Shown here: in pieces, positions 55,288 to 64,000 of the stretch
Position numbering within the stretch: the first letter of the stretch is position 1
How the letters are laid out: each line of letters starts with the position of its first letter
Assembly (NCBI RefSeq): GCF_900105865.1
Contig: NZ_LT629804.1
Location: 1,550,001-1,614,000 of the forward strand
Direction: 5' to 3'
Length of the DNA stretch: 64,000 nucleotides
Source: Arcanobacterium phocae
GTDB lineage: Bacteria; Actinomycetota; Actinomycetes; Actinomycetales; Actinomycetaceae
Position numbers and translations under genes: made by a program
Notes under the pieces: model-generated
Told to the model about the DNA's origin: nothing
The model's database searches: none
The model's input: the letters and a program-made list of their open reading frames with translations, nothing else

Positions 55288-56249
55288 TTCTCCTCCATCA
55301 CTGATGAGGGTAGTCGCTGAGGATCGAGATCGTCGACGAACACTCGCTGTAGCATATGCCAATGGCTGAGATATCTCGGCAATAACATTGAGACATACTG
55401 CGCCCACTGCGACATCATACGCTGTACGTCCGCAGTTCGCTTCTCCCATGAATCGCTCGGCTTAGCTTGTGGTGTTATCGCATCACCAATAATGATGCGT
55501 ATTCCCCACGATGTTCCAGCCTGGGCAACTCGTTGCCGATCTCGGTTGAATCGCTCTGCTACGCAGATGACCGGAAACATCGCAGTCTCAGTCCGCTGTG
55601 CAAGGATTGCTGGACCAGGAGCTATACGAGCTTTATGCCCACACAGAGACACTTCTATGCCAGACGCTGATAGATCACGATCGCATAGGAGCGGTACAAA
55701 ACAATTATTCGATGTCATATCCCGGGTAAGGTTATCAACGACGTGTTCATCTTTAACAGCATAATAAATGACCATTCCCAGCGCGCGCCGCAGATCCAAG
55801 AACGTTTGGGCAACTTCTTCCGGTTTTAGTTTTTCAGCAACTGTGTGGACTGGCGCCAAGTTCTTAGTGCCCCAAGCTCCAGCCAAATCCCAGTTGCCCA
55901 TGTGCATCAATGCTCCGGTAGCCGAGCCTTCGTTGAGCATGTCTCGGAGTCGATCAACATTTTCTACCCGAACACGAGCTCGGATCTGATCTTCCGTGAG
56001 GTACGGGAGCCGAAAAGCTTCATAGTAGTAACGGAGATAATGACGCATCGCGGTAGCTGATCGCCGATGTTGCGCTAGCACGGACGACGACGGCGAGACC
56101 CGCTGATAATTTCTCCGTAATTGCTTGACCCCAGCTATGGAGGAGCAGCCAACTATCGAACCAATCACGGAGAACAGTGCCCGGGCACAAGGCTCTGGCA
56201 CATATTTAGCTGTCAAATCAATAAGCCGAAACAGCCGCTGCGGTTTCAT
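55284..56249 (-). CDS. patA: Phosphatidylinositol mannoside acyltransferase (PatA-like, LpxL/HtrB fold)
   Basis: A 321-residue membrane-associated acyltransferase. The HX4D motif is HMGNWD with H116 and D121, and the LpxL-type arginine and charged surroundings follow. In mycobacteria PatA acylates the mannose of PIM. It lies between PI synthase and pimA with ATGA/GTGA overlaps on both sides, the arrangement that defines the PIM operon. A lauroyl transferase role is unlikely, since there is no lipid A in this phylum. Confidence 0.92.
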   Translation of the reverse strand: MKPQRLFRLIDLTAKYVPEPCARALFSVIGSIVGCSSIAGVKQLRRNYQRVSPSSSVLAQHRRSATAMRHYLRYYYEAFRLPYLTEDQIRARVRVENVDRLRDMLNEGSATGALMHMGNWDLAGAWGTKNLAPVHTVAEKLKPEEVAQTFLDLRRALGMVIYYAVKDEHVVDNLTRDMTSNNCFVPLLCDRDLSASGIEVSLCGHKARIAPGPAILAQRTETAMFPVICVAERFNRDRQRVAQAGTSWGIRIIIGDAITPQAKPSDSWEKRTADVQRMMSQWAQYVSMLLPRYLSHWHMLQRVFVDDLDPQRLPSSVMEEK

Positions 56250-56872
56250 GGATGCTCGCGCTCACGCAATTGAGATCGAACATAAAGCATGCGTTGAATA
56301 ACGGTTACAAAAGCAAGTAGTGCGAGGATCCATAGTCCTATCGCCATCACCCAATGAGAAGCCCCGAATCTAATAGCAAGTGTGAGAACACCGGCAAAGA
56401 CCAGTCGATCTGCTCGTTCTGCAAAGCCAACAGCGGCTGAACATCCAATACTTTCGGCCTTAGCTCGTGTATATGGAACAACGCTTCCTAGCAAGCCAGC
56501 AGCCAGTGCTCCACCCATTACCCAAGGCGCCACCATGGTAGCCGCGTGGAAGTAGCCCCACAGCCCTAACGCCGCAAAAACAGCAGCATCTGTCACTCGG
56601 TCTAGCGTCGAATCAAGGAAAGAGCCCCAAGCCGAGCTTGTCTTCGTCAACCGTGCGATCTGTCCGTCAAGGTTGTCGAAAATTACCACGATCGTGGTAA
56701 TAACGACGCCGGTTAACAGCATATTTTGAGGTATGAAAAACAGCGCTGATACACAGGACAGAATAGCTCCGGTCCACGTGACAATATTGGCAGAAATACC
56801 AAGCCGCACGAACAGCCGCGCAACTGGCCCGAAAACCAGTTGCGCGAGCGGCCGACCACTACGGGAAAGCAT
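56246..56872 (-). CDS. pgsA: Phosphatidylinositol phosphate synthase (CDP-alcohol phosphotransferase)
   Basis: A 208-residue membrane enzyme that joins CDP-diacylglycerol to inositol phosphate. The full CDP-alcohol motif is present with exact spacing: D66, D69, G70, A73, R74, G83, D87 and D91. About six hydrophobic segments follow. It sits 8 bases after thrS and overlaps patA by 4 bases. Phosphatidylinositol is the base for PIMs made by the next two genes. Confidence 0.93.
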   Translation of the reverse strand: MLSRSGRPLAQLVFGPVARLFVRLGISANIVTWTGAILSCVSALFFIPQNMLLTGVVITTIVVIFDNLDGQIARLTKTSSAWGSFLDSTLDRVTDAAVFAALGLWGYFHAATMVAPWVMGGALAAGLLGSVVPYTRAKAESIGCSAAVGFAERADRLVFAGVLTLAIRFGASHWVMAIGLWILALLAFVTVIQRMLYVRSQLREREHP

Positions 56873-56880
56873 AAATCCTC

Positions 56881-58893
56881 TTACTGGTTCGTGTGGTTTC
56901 GAATATGATCGACGATCCGAGCAACAGCTTCATCTACTGGAACGCCATTATCTTGTGAACCGTCACGCATTCGGAACGAAACAGCATTAGCTTCCATATC
57001 TTCGCCGCCAGCAATAAGGGTGAATGGAACCTTGTCCTTGGAAGCGTTACGAATCTTCTTCGGGAAGCGATCAACGGACTTATCCACCTCAACGCGGACA
57101 CCGTGAGCGCGGAGCTTCTGTGCAACGTCGTCGAGATAATCGTTAAACGCGTCAGCCACTGGTACACAGCGTACTTGAACCGGTGCAAGCCATGCCGGGA
57201 ACGCACCCGCATAGTGTTCAGTGAGGACGCCGAAGAAGCGCTCAATCGAGCCGAACAATGCACGGTGAATCATAACTGGGCGATGACGTTCGCCATCAGG
57301 TCCGGTGTACTCTAGATCAAACCGCTCCGGCAAGTTGAAATCGAGCTGGATGGTGGACATCTGCCAGGTACGACCAAGTGCATCTTTAGCCTGAACGGAA
57401 ATCTTCGGCCCGTAGAAAGCCGCGCCTTCTGGGTCTGGCACCAGTTCGAGACCAGATGCTTCAGCAACTTCACGCAAGGTACGTGTGGACTCTTCCCACA
57501 CGTCGGCGTCGCCAACGAACTTCTTGGGATTCTTCGTCGATAACTCGAGGTAGAAATCGTCTAGACCATAGTCCTTCAGCAAGTCAAGAACGAATGTGAG
57601 CAACCGAGTTAACTCGTCTTTCATTTGGTCACGAGTGCAGTAAATGTGTGCATCGTCTTGAGTAAAGCCTCGTGCACGGGTCAGCCCATGAACCACACCG
57701 GAAGCTTCGTTACGGTAAACGGTACCGAATTCAAACAACCGCAACGGCAATTCGCGGTATGAGCGTCCCCGTGATTTGTAGATGAGGTTGTGCATCGGGC
57801 AATTCATCGGTTTGAGATAGTAATCTGCGCCTTGCTTGGTGATATTACCTTCGGCATCGCGTTCCTCATCCATGTGCATGGGTGGGTACATACCATCGGC
57901 ATAAAAATCGAGATGTCCAGAAACTTCGAACAGATTGCCTTTAGTGATGTGCGGCGTATTAACGAATGAATAGTTGCCTTCAATATGCTTTTGGCGCGAA
58001 TAGTTTTCCATTTCCATGCGGATAATGCCGCCCTTTGGATGGAAAACAGCAAGACCGGAACCGATCTCATCAGGGAACGAGAAAAGGTCAAGTTCTGTAC
58101 CAAGTTTGCGGTGATCGCGTCGCTCTGCTTCAGCAATACGCTCTTGGTAAGCCCGCAATTCGTCCTTCGACGGCCAGGCAGTACCGTAGATGCGTTGTAA
58201 CGAATCATTCGATTGGTCACCACGCCAATAAGCAGCCGAGGATCGGGTAAGCGCAAAGCCGTTTCCGATTAGTTTAGTCGTGGGCAAATGCGGTCCACGA
58301 CATAAGTCTGTCCAGACGACGTCGCCGTTACGACGCACGTTGTCGTACATCGTTAATTCTGCGCCACCAACTTCGATGGACGCACCATCAGCAGCTTGAT
58401 CACGATCTGCATCAGAACCACCTTTGAGCGAAATAAGCTCGAGTTTGTATGGCTGGTTGGCTAATTCGTGGCGGGCGTCGTCGTCGGCAATGGGACGGCG
58501 AACAAACCGTTGACCTTCTTTAACAATGCGCATCATGTCTTTTTCCAGTTGCTTAAGAAGCTCCGGAGTGACAGCGTCGATATTGCCGAAATCGTAGTAG
58601 AAGCCATCGGTAATAAAAGGACCAATTCCGAGATTGACATCCGGGAAACGATTCTGCACTGCTTGTGCTAGAACGTGGGTTGCCGAGTGACGCAGAATGT
58701 TGAGACCATCAGGCTCGCTAATATCCACTCCTTCGACGGTGGCAGCTTCTTCTAATGCTGTCAGATCAGTATCTAGATCTTTCAACACCCCATCTACTCG
58801 AAGTGCAACAATTGTCCGTTGCTTTGCATAATATTCAACACCAGTGATTGGGGAATCAAATTCTTGTACTTCACCATCAATATAGAGCTTCAC
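56881..58893 (-). CDS. thrS: Threonyl-tRNA synthetase
   Basis: A 670-residue class II synthetase with an N-terminal TGS domain, a SAD editing domain ([17 protein letters not shown], with the HxxxH pair), the catalytic core ([20 protein letters not shown] zinc cysteine, [14 protein letters not shown]), and a C-terminal anticodon-binding domain. It leads the lipid operon, as in mycobacteria and other actinobacteria. The 160 bases upstream (58894-59053) hold divergent promoters. I see no T-box. Confidence 0.97.
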   Translation of the reverse strand: MKLYIDGEVQEFDSPITGVEYYAKQRTIVALRVDGVLKDLDTDLTALEEAATVEGVDISEPDGLNILRHSATHVLAQAVQNRFPDVNLGIGPFITDGFYYDFGNIDAVTPELLKQLEKDMMRIVKEGQRFVRRPIADDDARHELANQPYKLELISLKGGSDADRDQAADGASIEVGGAELTMYDNVRRNGDVVWTDLCRGPHLPTTKLIGNGFALTRSSAAYWRGDQSNDSLQRIYGTAWPSKDELRAYQERIAEAERRDHRKLGTELDLFSFPDEIGSGLAVFHPKGGIIRMEMENYSRQKHIEGNYSFVNTPHITKGNLFEVSGHLDFYADGMYPPMHMDEERDAEGNITKQGADYYLKPMNCPMHNLIYKSRGRSYRELPLRLFEFGTVYRNEASGVVHGLTRARGFTQDDAHIYCTRDQMKDELTRLLTFVLDLLKDYGLDDFYLELSTKNPKKFVGDADVWEESTRTLREVAEASGLELVPDPEGAAFYGPKISVQAKDALGRTWQMSTIQLDFNLPERFDLEYTGPDGERHRPVMIHRALFGSIERFFGVLTEHYAGAFPAWLAPVQVRCVPVADAFNDYLDDVAQKLRAHGVRVEVDKSVDRFPKKIRNASKDKVPFTLIAGGEDMEANAVSFRMRDGSQDNGVPVDEAVARIVDHIRNHTNQ

Positions 58894-59053
58894 TTAAGCC
58901 TCCTGAATCATCCGTTCACCATACGAGGGCGCTCGGCGTTATTAAAACACTGACAGTTTACGCTACTTACGGACAAGGTTCACTGATAAACGTAGTCTCA
59001 AGAGGCATCTCACTTAACGAGCACGATACCGGCATCTCAACTAATCTAGTGCC

Positions 59054-60439
59054 ATGGCGTTAAGTGTATTTGACTTGTTTTCTATTGGCATCGGCCCATC
59101 GTCTTCGCACACTGTAGGACCAATGCGTGCTGCCGCGGCGTTTTTAGCACATTTGGGTGACGATATCTGCAAGGTTGCACGTGTGAAATGTACTCTTAAC
59201 GGGTCGCTGGGTGCTACTGGGGTCGGGCATGGTACAGACCGCGCGGTCATCTTAGGCCTGTTGGGTGAACAACCGGAAACGGTTAATCCACATGCGGTAG
59301 CCCCGGCAGTCGCAGATGTACAAGTCACCGGGATAATGAAATTAGGCGGAATCCACGACATCGCTTTTTCGCCAGGACTGGATATAGTTCTTGATGGTCT
59401 AACTGAGCTACCTGGTCACCCAAACGGGATGAGATTGGAAGCTTGGGATACTGCTGGCGAACGTATTGCCGACCACGTCTATTATTCGGTTGGAGGCGGT
59501 TTTATCGTTTCAGGCGACGACGTCTCCCCTACCGATCCGGTTGTTTGCGAGACAACAAATGTTCCTTTTCCCTATTTAACCGCTGCTGACCTTATGGCGC
59601 ATTGCCAACGCGAAGGGATGTCGATCGCCGATATTGCTTATGCAAATGAACTGACGATGCATACTGCGGAAGAGATCGACCGTCAATTGCGTAATGTTTG
59701 GGAAGTTATGCAAGAATGCGTTGAACATGGTGCTACCTCCGAAGGTCGCCTTCCTGGTGGGTTACAGGTATTACGACGCGCACCTGCACTATATCGGAAA
59801 CTCACCAGTGAATCTTCTACAGACCCATTACGTACCTTAGACTGGGTTGCTTTTTATGCACTTGCAGTTAACGAGGAGAATGCAGCTGGTGGGCGCATTG
59901 TTACAGCTCCGACCAACGGAGCAGCTGGCATTATCCCCGCAGTTTTGCACTATTACCGAGATTTTATCGACGGCGCAAACTGGGAAGGTGTCAAGACATT
60001 CTTGCTGACCTCCGCCGCGATCGGAATGATTTTCAAAAACACGGCTTCTATTTCAGGCGCAGAAGTCGGTTGTCAAGGTGAAGTTGGGTCAGCGTGCTCG
60101 ATGGCAGCAGCTGGTTGCGCAGCAATTATGGGCGGGACTCCACAACAGGTTGAGAATGCTGCCGAAATCGCTATGGAGCATAATCTCGGCTTAACCTGCG
60201 ACCCCATCGGTGGACTTGTGCAGGTGCCATGTATTGAACGCAATGCCATCGCAGCCGTCAAAGCAATCACGGCTGCGCGCACTGCAATGAATGGCGATGG
60301 ATCACACGTGGTGTCACTCGATGATGTCATCGTTACTATGCGTGAAACTGGTTTAGATATGCAAGCCAAATACAAAGAGACAGCGCTTGGTGGATTAGCA
60401 GTTCATGCAGGAGTTCCTGTTAACGTTGTGGAATGTTAG
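59054..60439 (+). CDS. sdaA: L-serine ammonia-lyase, single-chain iron-sulfur type
   Basis: A 461-residue enzyme that deaminates L-serine to pyruvate. The N-terminal beta domain starts [20 protein letters not shown] with the SSSHT substrate motif at 16-20. The C-terminal alpha domain carries the cysteines for a 4Fe-4S cluster in [18 protein letters not shown] and QVPCIERNA. The fused single-chain form is normal for actinobacteria. It is divergent from thrS. Confidence 0.97.
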   Translation: MALSVFDLFSIGIGPSSSHTVGPMRAAAAFLAHLGDDICKVARVKCTLNGSLGATGVGHGTDRAVILGLLGEQPETVNPHAVAPAVADVQVTGIMKLGGIHDIAFSPGLDIVLDGLTELPGHPNGMRLEAWDTAGERIADHVYYSVGGGFIVSGDDVSPTDPVVCETTNVPFPYLTAADLMAHCQREGMSIADIAYANELTMHTAEEIDRQLRNVWEVMQECVEHGATSEGRLPGGLQVLRRAPALYRKLTSESSTDPLRTLDWVAFYALAVNEENAAGGRIVTAPTNGAAGIIPAVLHYYRDFIDGANWEGVKTFLLTSAAIGMIFKNTASISGAEVGCQGEVGSACSMAAAGCAAIMGGTPQQVENAAEIAMEHNLGLTCDPIGGLVQVPCIERNAIAAVKAITAARTAMNGDGSHVVSLDDVIVTMRETGLDMQAKYKETALGGLAVHAGVPVNVVEC

Positions 60440-60501
60440 ATGCTCTATTATCTATGATCTAGGTATTATCCTAACTGTCTGCGTGCAGTAATGTGTAGTG
60501 T

Positions 60502-61317
60502 ATGACCAGTTCTCGTACCCGACGGAATCTAACGCCACAACGGCTTGCAGTCGTCATTGTAATTGGGCTGCTAGCAGGCTTTTTAGCGGGATTATTCGGC
60601 GTGGGTGGCGGAATGATTATCGTTCCGTCCCTCTTGATCGTCCTAGATATGTCACAACGCCAAGCGGCAGCTACCTCGCTATCCGCAATTATTGTCACTG
60701 CAGCTGCCGGTTCGATAACATATGCATTCAACGGCAATCTCTCTGTTCCAGCGATGCTCTATGTGTCTATAGGTGCTCTCATCGGGGCTCAGTTAGGAAC
60801 CTGGTTGCTACGAATAATCCCGGAGCCCGTTCTCCCTTGGATCTTCGTGTTTTTTGTTGTTGGAATTATTATCATTCAGCAGTTTCAGATTCCCCAACGC
60901 CAATCATTTTTAGACTTCACACTGGCATCTGCTACCGGAATGATAACAGTCGGATTAGTTTCTGGAGTTTTTGCAGGTTTAATTGGAGTTGGCGGTGGCG
61001 GAATAATTGTTCCTGGATTGGAAATCGTAGTAGGCGCTGGAGACTTAATTGCCCGTGGCACATCGCTACTAGCGATGATTCCAACTGCACTGTCAGGGAC
61101 TTTCAGCAGTTTCCGCCATGGTCTAGTCGATCTGCCGGTAGGAATCATCATCGGCTGCGCCGCCGTTTCCTCAACGCCAGTCGGGGCTTGGGTGGCGCAA
61201 TCCGTTTCTCCCCGAACAGGGAACTATCTGTTCAGCTTATTTCTCATAGTGATGGCAGTGAGCACCATCCTAAAGGCACGTGCTCGCCGGAATAAAAAGA
61301 CATCCAACAACGAATAA
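60502..61317 (+). CDS. TSUP-family (TauE/SafE) permease
   Basis: A 271-residue membrane protein with two repeated halves of about four helices. Each half has the glycine-rich TSUP motif: GLFGVGGGMIIVPSLLIVL in the first and GLIGVGGGGIIVPGLEIVV in the second. Family members move sulfite, sulfonates or other anions, and the substrate here is unknown. It is 62 bases after sdaA and followed by a terminator shared with the tRNA genes. A longer frame at 60498-61295 in another phase is a shadow. Confidence 0.93.
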   Translation: MTSSRTRRNLTPQRLAVVIVIGLLAGFLAGLFGVGGGMIIVPSLLIVLDMSQRQAAATSLSAIIVTAAAGSITYAFNGNLSVPAMLYVSIGALIGAQLGTWLLRIIPEPVLPWIFVFFVVGIIIIQQFQIPQRQSFLDFTLASATGMITVGLVSGVFAGLIGVGGGGIIVPGLEIVVGAGDLIARGTSLLAMIPTALSGTFSSFRHGLVDLPVGIIIGCAAVSSTPVGAWVAQSVSPRTGNYLFSLFLIVMAVSTILKARARRNKKTSNNE

Positions 61318-61336
61318 TCATTACAACAACATAGTA

Positions 61337-61372
61337 AAAGCCTAGGGAATACCGAAGTATTCCCTAGGCTTT
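61337..61372. terminator. Bidirectional terminator between the TSUP gene and the tRNA cluster
   Basis: A perfect 15-base inverted repeat (AAAGCCTAGGGAATA and TATTCCCTAGGCTTT) with loop CCGAAG lies 19 bases past the permease stop and just past the 3' end of the last minus-strand tRNA. A and T runs at both edges fit use in both directions. Confidence 0.88.
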
Positions 61373-61374
61373 CG

Positions 61375-61446
61375 TGGGCGATACTGGGTTCGAACCAGTG
61401 ACCTCTTCCGTGTCGAGGAAGCGCGCTACCACTGCGCCAATCGCCC
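61375..61446 (-). tRNA. tRNA-Val(GAC), copy A
   Basis: Acceptor GGGCGAT/ATCGCCC, D arm GCGC/GCGC, anticodon stem CTTCC/GGAAG with loop TCGACAC, and T loop TTCGAAC. The anticodon is GAC. Position 33 is C rather than the usual T. No CCA is encoded. It is identical to the copy at 61587-61658. Confidence 0.95.
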
Positions 61447-61489
61447 AAGTCGATCAAAAAAAGACCCATAAGTTGAGTCCATGTTTTCG

Positions 61490-61562
61490 AGCGGATGACG
61501 AGACTCGAACTCGCGACCCTCACCTTGGCAAGGTGATGCTCTACCAACTGAGCTACATCCGC
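61490..61562 (-). tRNA. tRNA-Gly(GCC), copy A
   Basis: Acceptor GCGGATG/CATCCGC, anticodon stem TCACC/GGTGA with loop TTGCCAA, T loop TTCGAGT, anticodon GCC. No CCA is encoded. It is identical to the copy at 61771-61843. Confidence 0.96.
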
Positions 61563-61586
61563 AGATGAATAACCTAACGGTTATCG

Positions 61587-61658
61587 TGGGCGATACTGGG
61601 TTCGAACCAGTGACCTCTTCCGTGTCGAGGAAGCGCGCTACCACTGCGCCAATCGCCC
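61587..61658 (-). tRNA. tRNA-Val(GAC), copy B
   Basis: Same sequence as 61375-61446, including the loop TCGACAC with C at position 33. It lies between tRNA-Gly copy A and tRNA-Cys. Confidence 0.95.
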
Positions 61659-61668
61659 TAGTGAATCG

Positions 61669-61739
61669 AGGTGGGTACGGGATTCGAACCCGTGTATACG
61701 GCTTTGCAGGCCGCTGCCTCGCCTCTCGGCCAACCCACC
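61669..61739 (-). tRNA. tRNA-Cys(GCA)
   Basis: Acceptor GGTGGGT/ACCCACC with a T discriminator, anticodon stem GCGGC/GCCGT with loop CTGCAAA, anticodon GCA, T loop TTCGAAT. A single copy sits between the repeated Gly and Val genes. No CCA is encoded. Confidence 0.95.
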
Positions 61740-61770
61740 ACGTGGTAAGCAGTTACCTGCTTGGCCATCG

Positions 61771-61843
61771 AGCGGATGACGAGACTCGAACTCGCGACCC
61801 TCACCTTGGCAAGGTGATGCTCTACCAACTGAGCTACATCCGC
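61771..61843 (-). tRNA. tRNA-Gly(GCC), copy B
   Basis: Same sequence as 61490-61562. It is the first gene of the minus-strand tRNA run and lies about 30 bases downstream of a likely promoter start. Confidence 0.96.
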
Positions 61844-61879
61844 TTGGTAGTCACAAACTCTCGTTTGCGACGCTCAATA

Positions 61880-61909
61880 AATATAGCCACTTCTGCCCCC
61901 ACTTGTCCA
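61880..61909 (-). promoter_or_regulatory. Likely promoter of the minus-strand tRNA cluster
   Basis: On the minus strand TGGACA (61904-61909) and TATATT (61880-61885) are 18 bases apart. Transcription should begin near 61873, about 30 bases before the first tRNA-Gly. Confidence 0.55.
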
Positions 61910-61996
61910 ATCCACAAAACATGACCTGTGCCACGTATCCCTCAGTGGCATTTCAACCACACAAGTCGTATCCTCGTAAAGTAGGTATTTTCCTGC

Positions 61997-62068
61997 GGGC
62001 GGTTAGCTCAGTGGTAGAGCGCTTCGTTCACACCGAAGAGGTCGCTGGTTCGAACCCAGTACCGCCCA
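61997..62068 (+). tRNA. tRNA-Val(CAC)
   Basis: Acceptor GGGCGGT/ACCGCCC, D arm AGCTCAGTGGTAGAGC, anticodon stem CTTCG/CGAAG with loop TTCACAC, T loop TTCGAAC, anticodon CAC. It has the normal T at position 33, unlike the two GAC copies. No CCA is encoded. It is divergent from the other five tRNA genes. Confidence 0.95.
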
Positions 62069-62120
62069 CTACAACAGTGTTATGAGATATCCACATTGCA
62101 TTACTGTGGAGGTGAATATT

Positions 62121-62579
62121 ATGAAAGTATCATTTTCCATAGTAGGCAACCGCTTCATGCGCTTAATTATGACATACTTATGCGTCTTGGTATTCCCACC
62201 GTCTCTCACGGTTAATGAACACCCGTCAGCTCCTGTTCCGACAGCAGACTCCGTCTCTGTTGATAGAAGCCAAGATGCTGTGAGCTATACTGACCCCACT
62301 TCACTCTATATTTCTCGAATGCCGGTAAGTTTGCAACGAGCAAACGAAATATATGACAATACTGGTGATATTCGTTCGGTATTGTCGAGGCCAAATCCAA
62401 GCACAAGCAAACCGCTTGCCGAGCAAGGCCATTCATTGATCCCGCCGGCGTTTCTCCTCATTGGTAGTGCATTCGGACTTTTAATTCTCCTAACTATCGT
62501 CACTTTCGCAAAAAACCTACGCGAGCATCGGCATGCAGCATGCGTGGTAACCTCACCCGAAAGCTCAATCCTGCGATAA
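62121..62579 (+). CDS. Small membrane protein of unknown function
   Basis: A 152-residue protein. The start at 62121 is supported by GGAGGTGA 8 bases upstream. An earlier ATG at 62082 lacks this. The N-terminus has a basic then hydrophobic stretch (residues 11-28) that may be a signal peptide. The middle is polar and serine/proline-rich, and one helix spans about 108-130 (FLLIGSAFGLLILLTIVTFA). A short basic tail follows. No domain is recognised. It is 42 bases before glgX and may share its transcript. Confidence 0.6.
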   Translation: MKVSFSIVGNRFMRLIMTYLCVLVFPPSLTVNEHPSAPVPTADSVSVDRSQDAVSYTDPTSLYISRMPVSLQRANEIYDNTGDIRSVLSRPNPSTSKPLAEQGHSLIPPAFLLIGSAFGLLILLTIVTFAKNLREHRHAACVVTSPESSILR

Positions 62580-62620
62580 CCTGAACCCATACCTATTAAC
62601 TCTAAGGAGTCGATCTCGAT

Positions 62621-64000
62621 ATGGAAACTTGGCCCGGGCATCCTTACCCACTAGGCGCTACATACGATGGCACCGGAACAAACTTTGCACTTTTTTCATC
62701 AGTAGCGGACTCAGTTGATCTATGTTTAATAGACGATGATCTAAACGAAGAACGTATCACGCTAGAGGAAGTAGACGGATTCGTCTGGCACTGCTATATC
62801 CCGGGGATACGCCCCGGTCAACGCTATGGCTATCGAGTGCATGGCCCCTACGATCCAGATAACGGCCACCGCTGTGATTCATCCAAGATCCTGCTGGATC
62901 CCTATGCTAAAGCCATAGACGGTCAAGTAGAAAATCATCAGGCTAATTTTTCTTACTCGTTTGAAGATCCTTCTCAGTTGTCCACTGAAGACTCTCTTGG
63001 TCACACTATGTTATCAGTGGTTATCAATCCGTTCTTTGACTGGGGACACGATCGTCCACCGAACCACGAATACCATGAATCTATTATTTACGAAGCCCAC
63101 CTCAAAGGAATGACGAAAACGCATCCAGACATTCCCGAAGAGCTACGCGGTACTTATATGGGCATGGCGCACCCTGCGATGGTCACTTATTTAAAGGAAT
63201 TGGGCATCACTGCTCTTGAGCTCATGCCGATCCACCAGTTTGTCAATGACACTTCCCTTATTGATAAAGGTCTGTCTAACTACTGGGGATACAATACTAT
63301 CGGCTTCTTTGCCCCGCAGAATACTTATGCTGCCGCAGGTACCCGTGGCGAGCAGGTAGACGAATTTAAATCCTTAGTTAAGGCCTACCACGAGGCTGGC
63401 ATCGAGATCATTTTGGACGTGGTCTACAACCATACTGCTGAGGGTAACCATATGGGACCTACCCTGTCTTTCCGTGGCATAGATAACGCATCTTATTATC
63501 GTCTTGTACCAGACAATAAAGAATCCTATTTCGACACAACTGGTACCGGAAACTCGCTAAACATGCGTTCCCCACATTCTTTGCAACTCATTATGGATTC
63601 ACTTCGCTACTGGATCACGGAGATGCATGTTGATGGTTTCCGGTTTGATCTTGCTTCTACATTGGCGCGCGAGCTTCACGAAGTGGATAAACTTTCTTCC
63701 TTCTTCGACATCATTCAGCAAGATCCGATCATCTCGCAGGTGAAGCTCATTGCTGAACCGTGGGACATCGGCGAAAATGGCTATAACGTCGGCGAATTCC
63801 CACCTCTGTGGACCGAGTGGAATGGCAAGTATCGTGACACCATTCGTGACTTCTGGCGAGGCGAGCCATCAACACTATCTGAGTTCGCTTCACGCTTATC
63901 TGGTTCTTCTGACCTCTATGAGCATTCGGGTCGCCGTCCGTTTGCTTCTATCAACTTCGTAACTGCCCATGACGGATTCACCATGCGTGATTTAGTCACG
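62621..64000 (+). CDS. glgX: Glycogen debranching enzyme GlgX, N-terminal part (3' end outside window)
   Basis: An open frame of 460 codons runs from ATG 62621 ([20 protein letters not shown]), preceded by AAGGAG, past the window end. It has the N-terminal CBM48 domain of isoamylases and the GH13 barrel: [17 protein letters not shown], then DGFRFDLA with the nucleophile D343, then LIAEPWD with E379, and NFVTAHDG near the edge. It should cleave alpha-1,6 branches in glycogen. Roughly 240-300 residues are missing at the C-terminus, judging from family length. Confidence 0.95.
   Translation, partial: METWPGHPYPLGATYDGTGTNFALFSSVADSVDLCLIDDDLNEERITLEEVDGFVWHCYIPGIRPGQRYGYRVHGPYDPDNGHRCDSSKILLDPYAKAIDGQVENHQANFSYSFEDPSQLSTEDSLGHTMLSVVINPFFDWGHDRPPNHEYHESIIYEAHLKGMTKTHPDIPEELRGTYMGMAHPAMVTYLKELGITALELMPIHQFVNDTSLIDKGLSNYWGYNTIGFFAPQNTYAAAGTRGEQVDEFKSLVKAYHEAGIEIILDVVYNHTAEGNHMGPTLSFRGIDNASYYRLVPDNKESYFDTTGTGNSLNMRSPHSLQLIMDSLRYWITEMHVDGFRFDLASTLARELHEVDKLSSFFDIIQQDPIISQVKLIAEPWDIGENGYNVGEFPPLWTEWNGKYRDTIRDFWRGEPSTLSEFASRLSGSSDLYEHSGRRPFASINFVTAHDGFTMRDLVT

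Noticed and set aside
58894..59053. T-box leader before thrS (also considered for alaS, aspS and hisS)
   Set aside because: No T-box sequence or specifier/antiterminator layout could be found in these leaders.
60498..61295. 265-codon frame in a different phase over the TSUP gene
   Set aside because: The protein is rich in Arg, Cys, Ser and Trp with no domain, while the overlapping frame is a clear TSUP permease.
61374..62085. Several open frames of 60-119 codons across the tRNA cluster on both strands
   Set aside because: They read through tRNA genes (for example the repeated FEPVTSS/RKRATT phrases come from tRNA-Val) and have no ribosome binding sites.
1..64000. CRISPR array, prophage or other defence cluster
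   Set aside because: No regularly spaced repeats, no phage structural genes and no cas genes were seen in the window.

Overview
The window is a housekeeping stretch of a chromosome from a Gram-positive actinobacterium. The evidence is the phosphatidylinositol-mannoside set (PI-phosphate synthase, PatA-like acyltransferase, PimA-like mannosyltransferase), a PriA without helicase motifs, the gmk-rpoZ-coaBC-metK-priA-fmt-rsmB-rpe order, an aroK-aroB fusion, and the yebC-ruvCAB-yajC-secDF-apt-relA order. Base composition looks close to half G+C, low for the phylum. Together with the short intergenic gaps this fits the Actinomycetaceae (Arcanobacterium-like), but the genus is inference. I saw no prophage, CRISPR array or rRNA. 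The only mobile element is one decayed IS.

Layout. 1-2.3 kb: the end of a DUF3866 gene, then a minus-strand two-gene ABC uptake system (ribX, ribY) behind a clear FMN riboswitch. 2.4-11.1 kb: minus-strand block gmk, rpoZ, coaBC, metK, priA, fmt, rsmB, rpe. 11.2-21.2 kb: minus-strand block alaS, ruvX, mltG, aroE-like, prepilin peptidase, aroC, aroKB, a degenerate second shikimate-kinase-like gene, efp, nusB, mostly joined by 1-4 base stop/start overlaps. 21.3-23.4 kb: rpsD with a structured leader, and rarA. 23.5-33.7 kb: mixed strands with an MMPL exporter, a GNAT protein, an L,D-transpeptidase, aspS, an MFS transporter and a DEAD-box helicase. 33.7-34.8 kb: an IS3-family (IS150-like) remnant sitting exactly in the loop of a terminator palindrome. 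34.8-42.3 kb: two membrane-anchored dynamin-like GTPases, hisS, an MBL hydrolase, a DUF349 protein and an AbiEi-like protein. 42.3-51.8 kb: relA, then the apt, secF, secD, yajC, ruvB, ruvA, ruvC, yebC block. 51.9-58.9 kb: thrS, pgsA, patA, pimA, a membrane protein, a PrsW protease and a NUDIX hydrolase. 59-64 kb: sdaA, a TSUP permease, six tRNA genes, a small membrane protein and the start of glgX.

How the genes work together. The window covers translation (five aminoacyl-tRNA synthetases, fmt, efp, rpsD, rsmB, tRNAs), DNA repair and replication (ruvABC, rarA, priA), Sec export (secDF-yajC), the shikimate pathway from DHQ synthase to chorismate, and PI-mannoside lipid synthesis. The most distinctive points are the FMN-riboswitch uptake genes, the IS insertion at the tip of a terminator hairpin, the two aro paralogues lacking key residues, the paired dynamin-like GTPases, and the structured rpsD leader.
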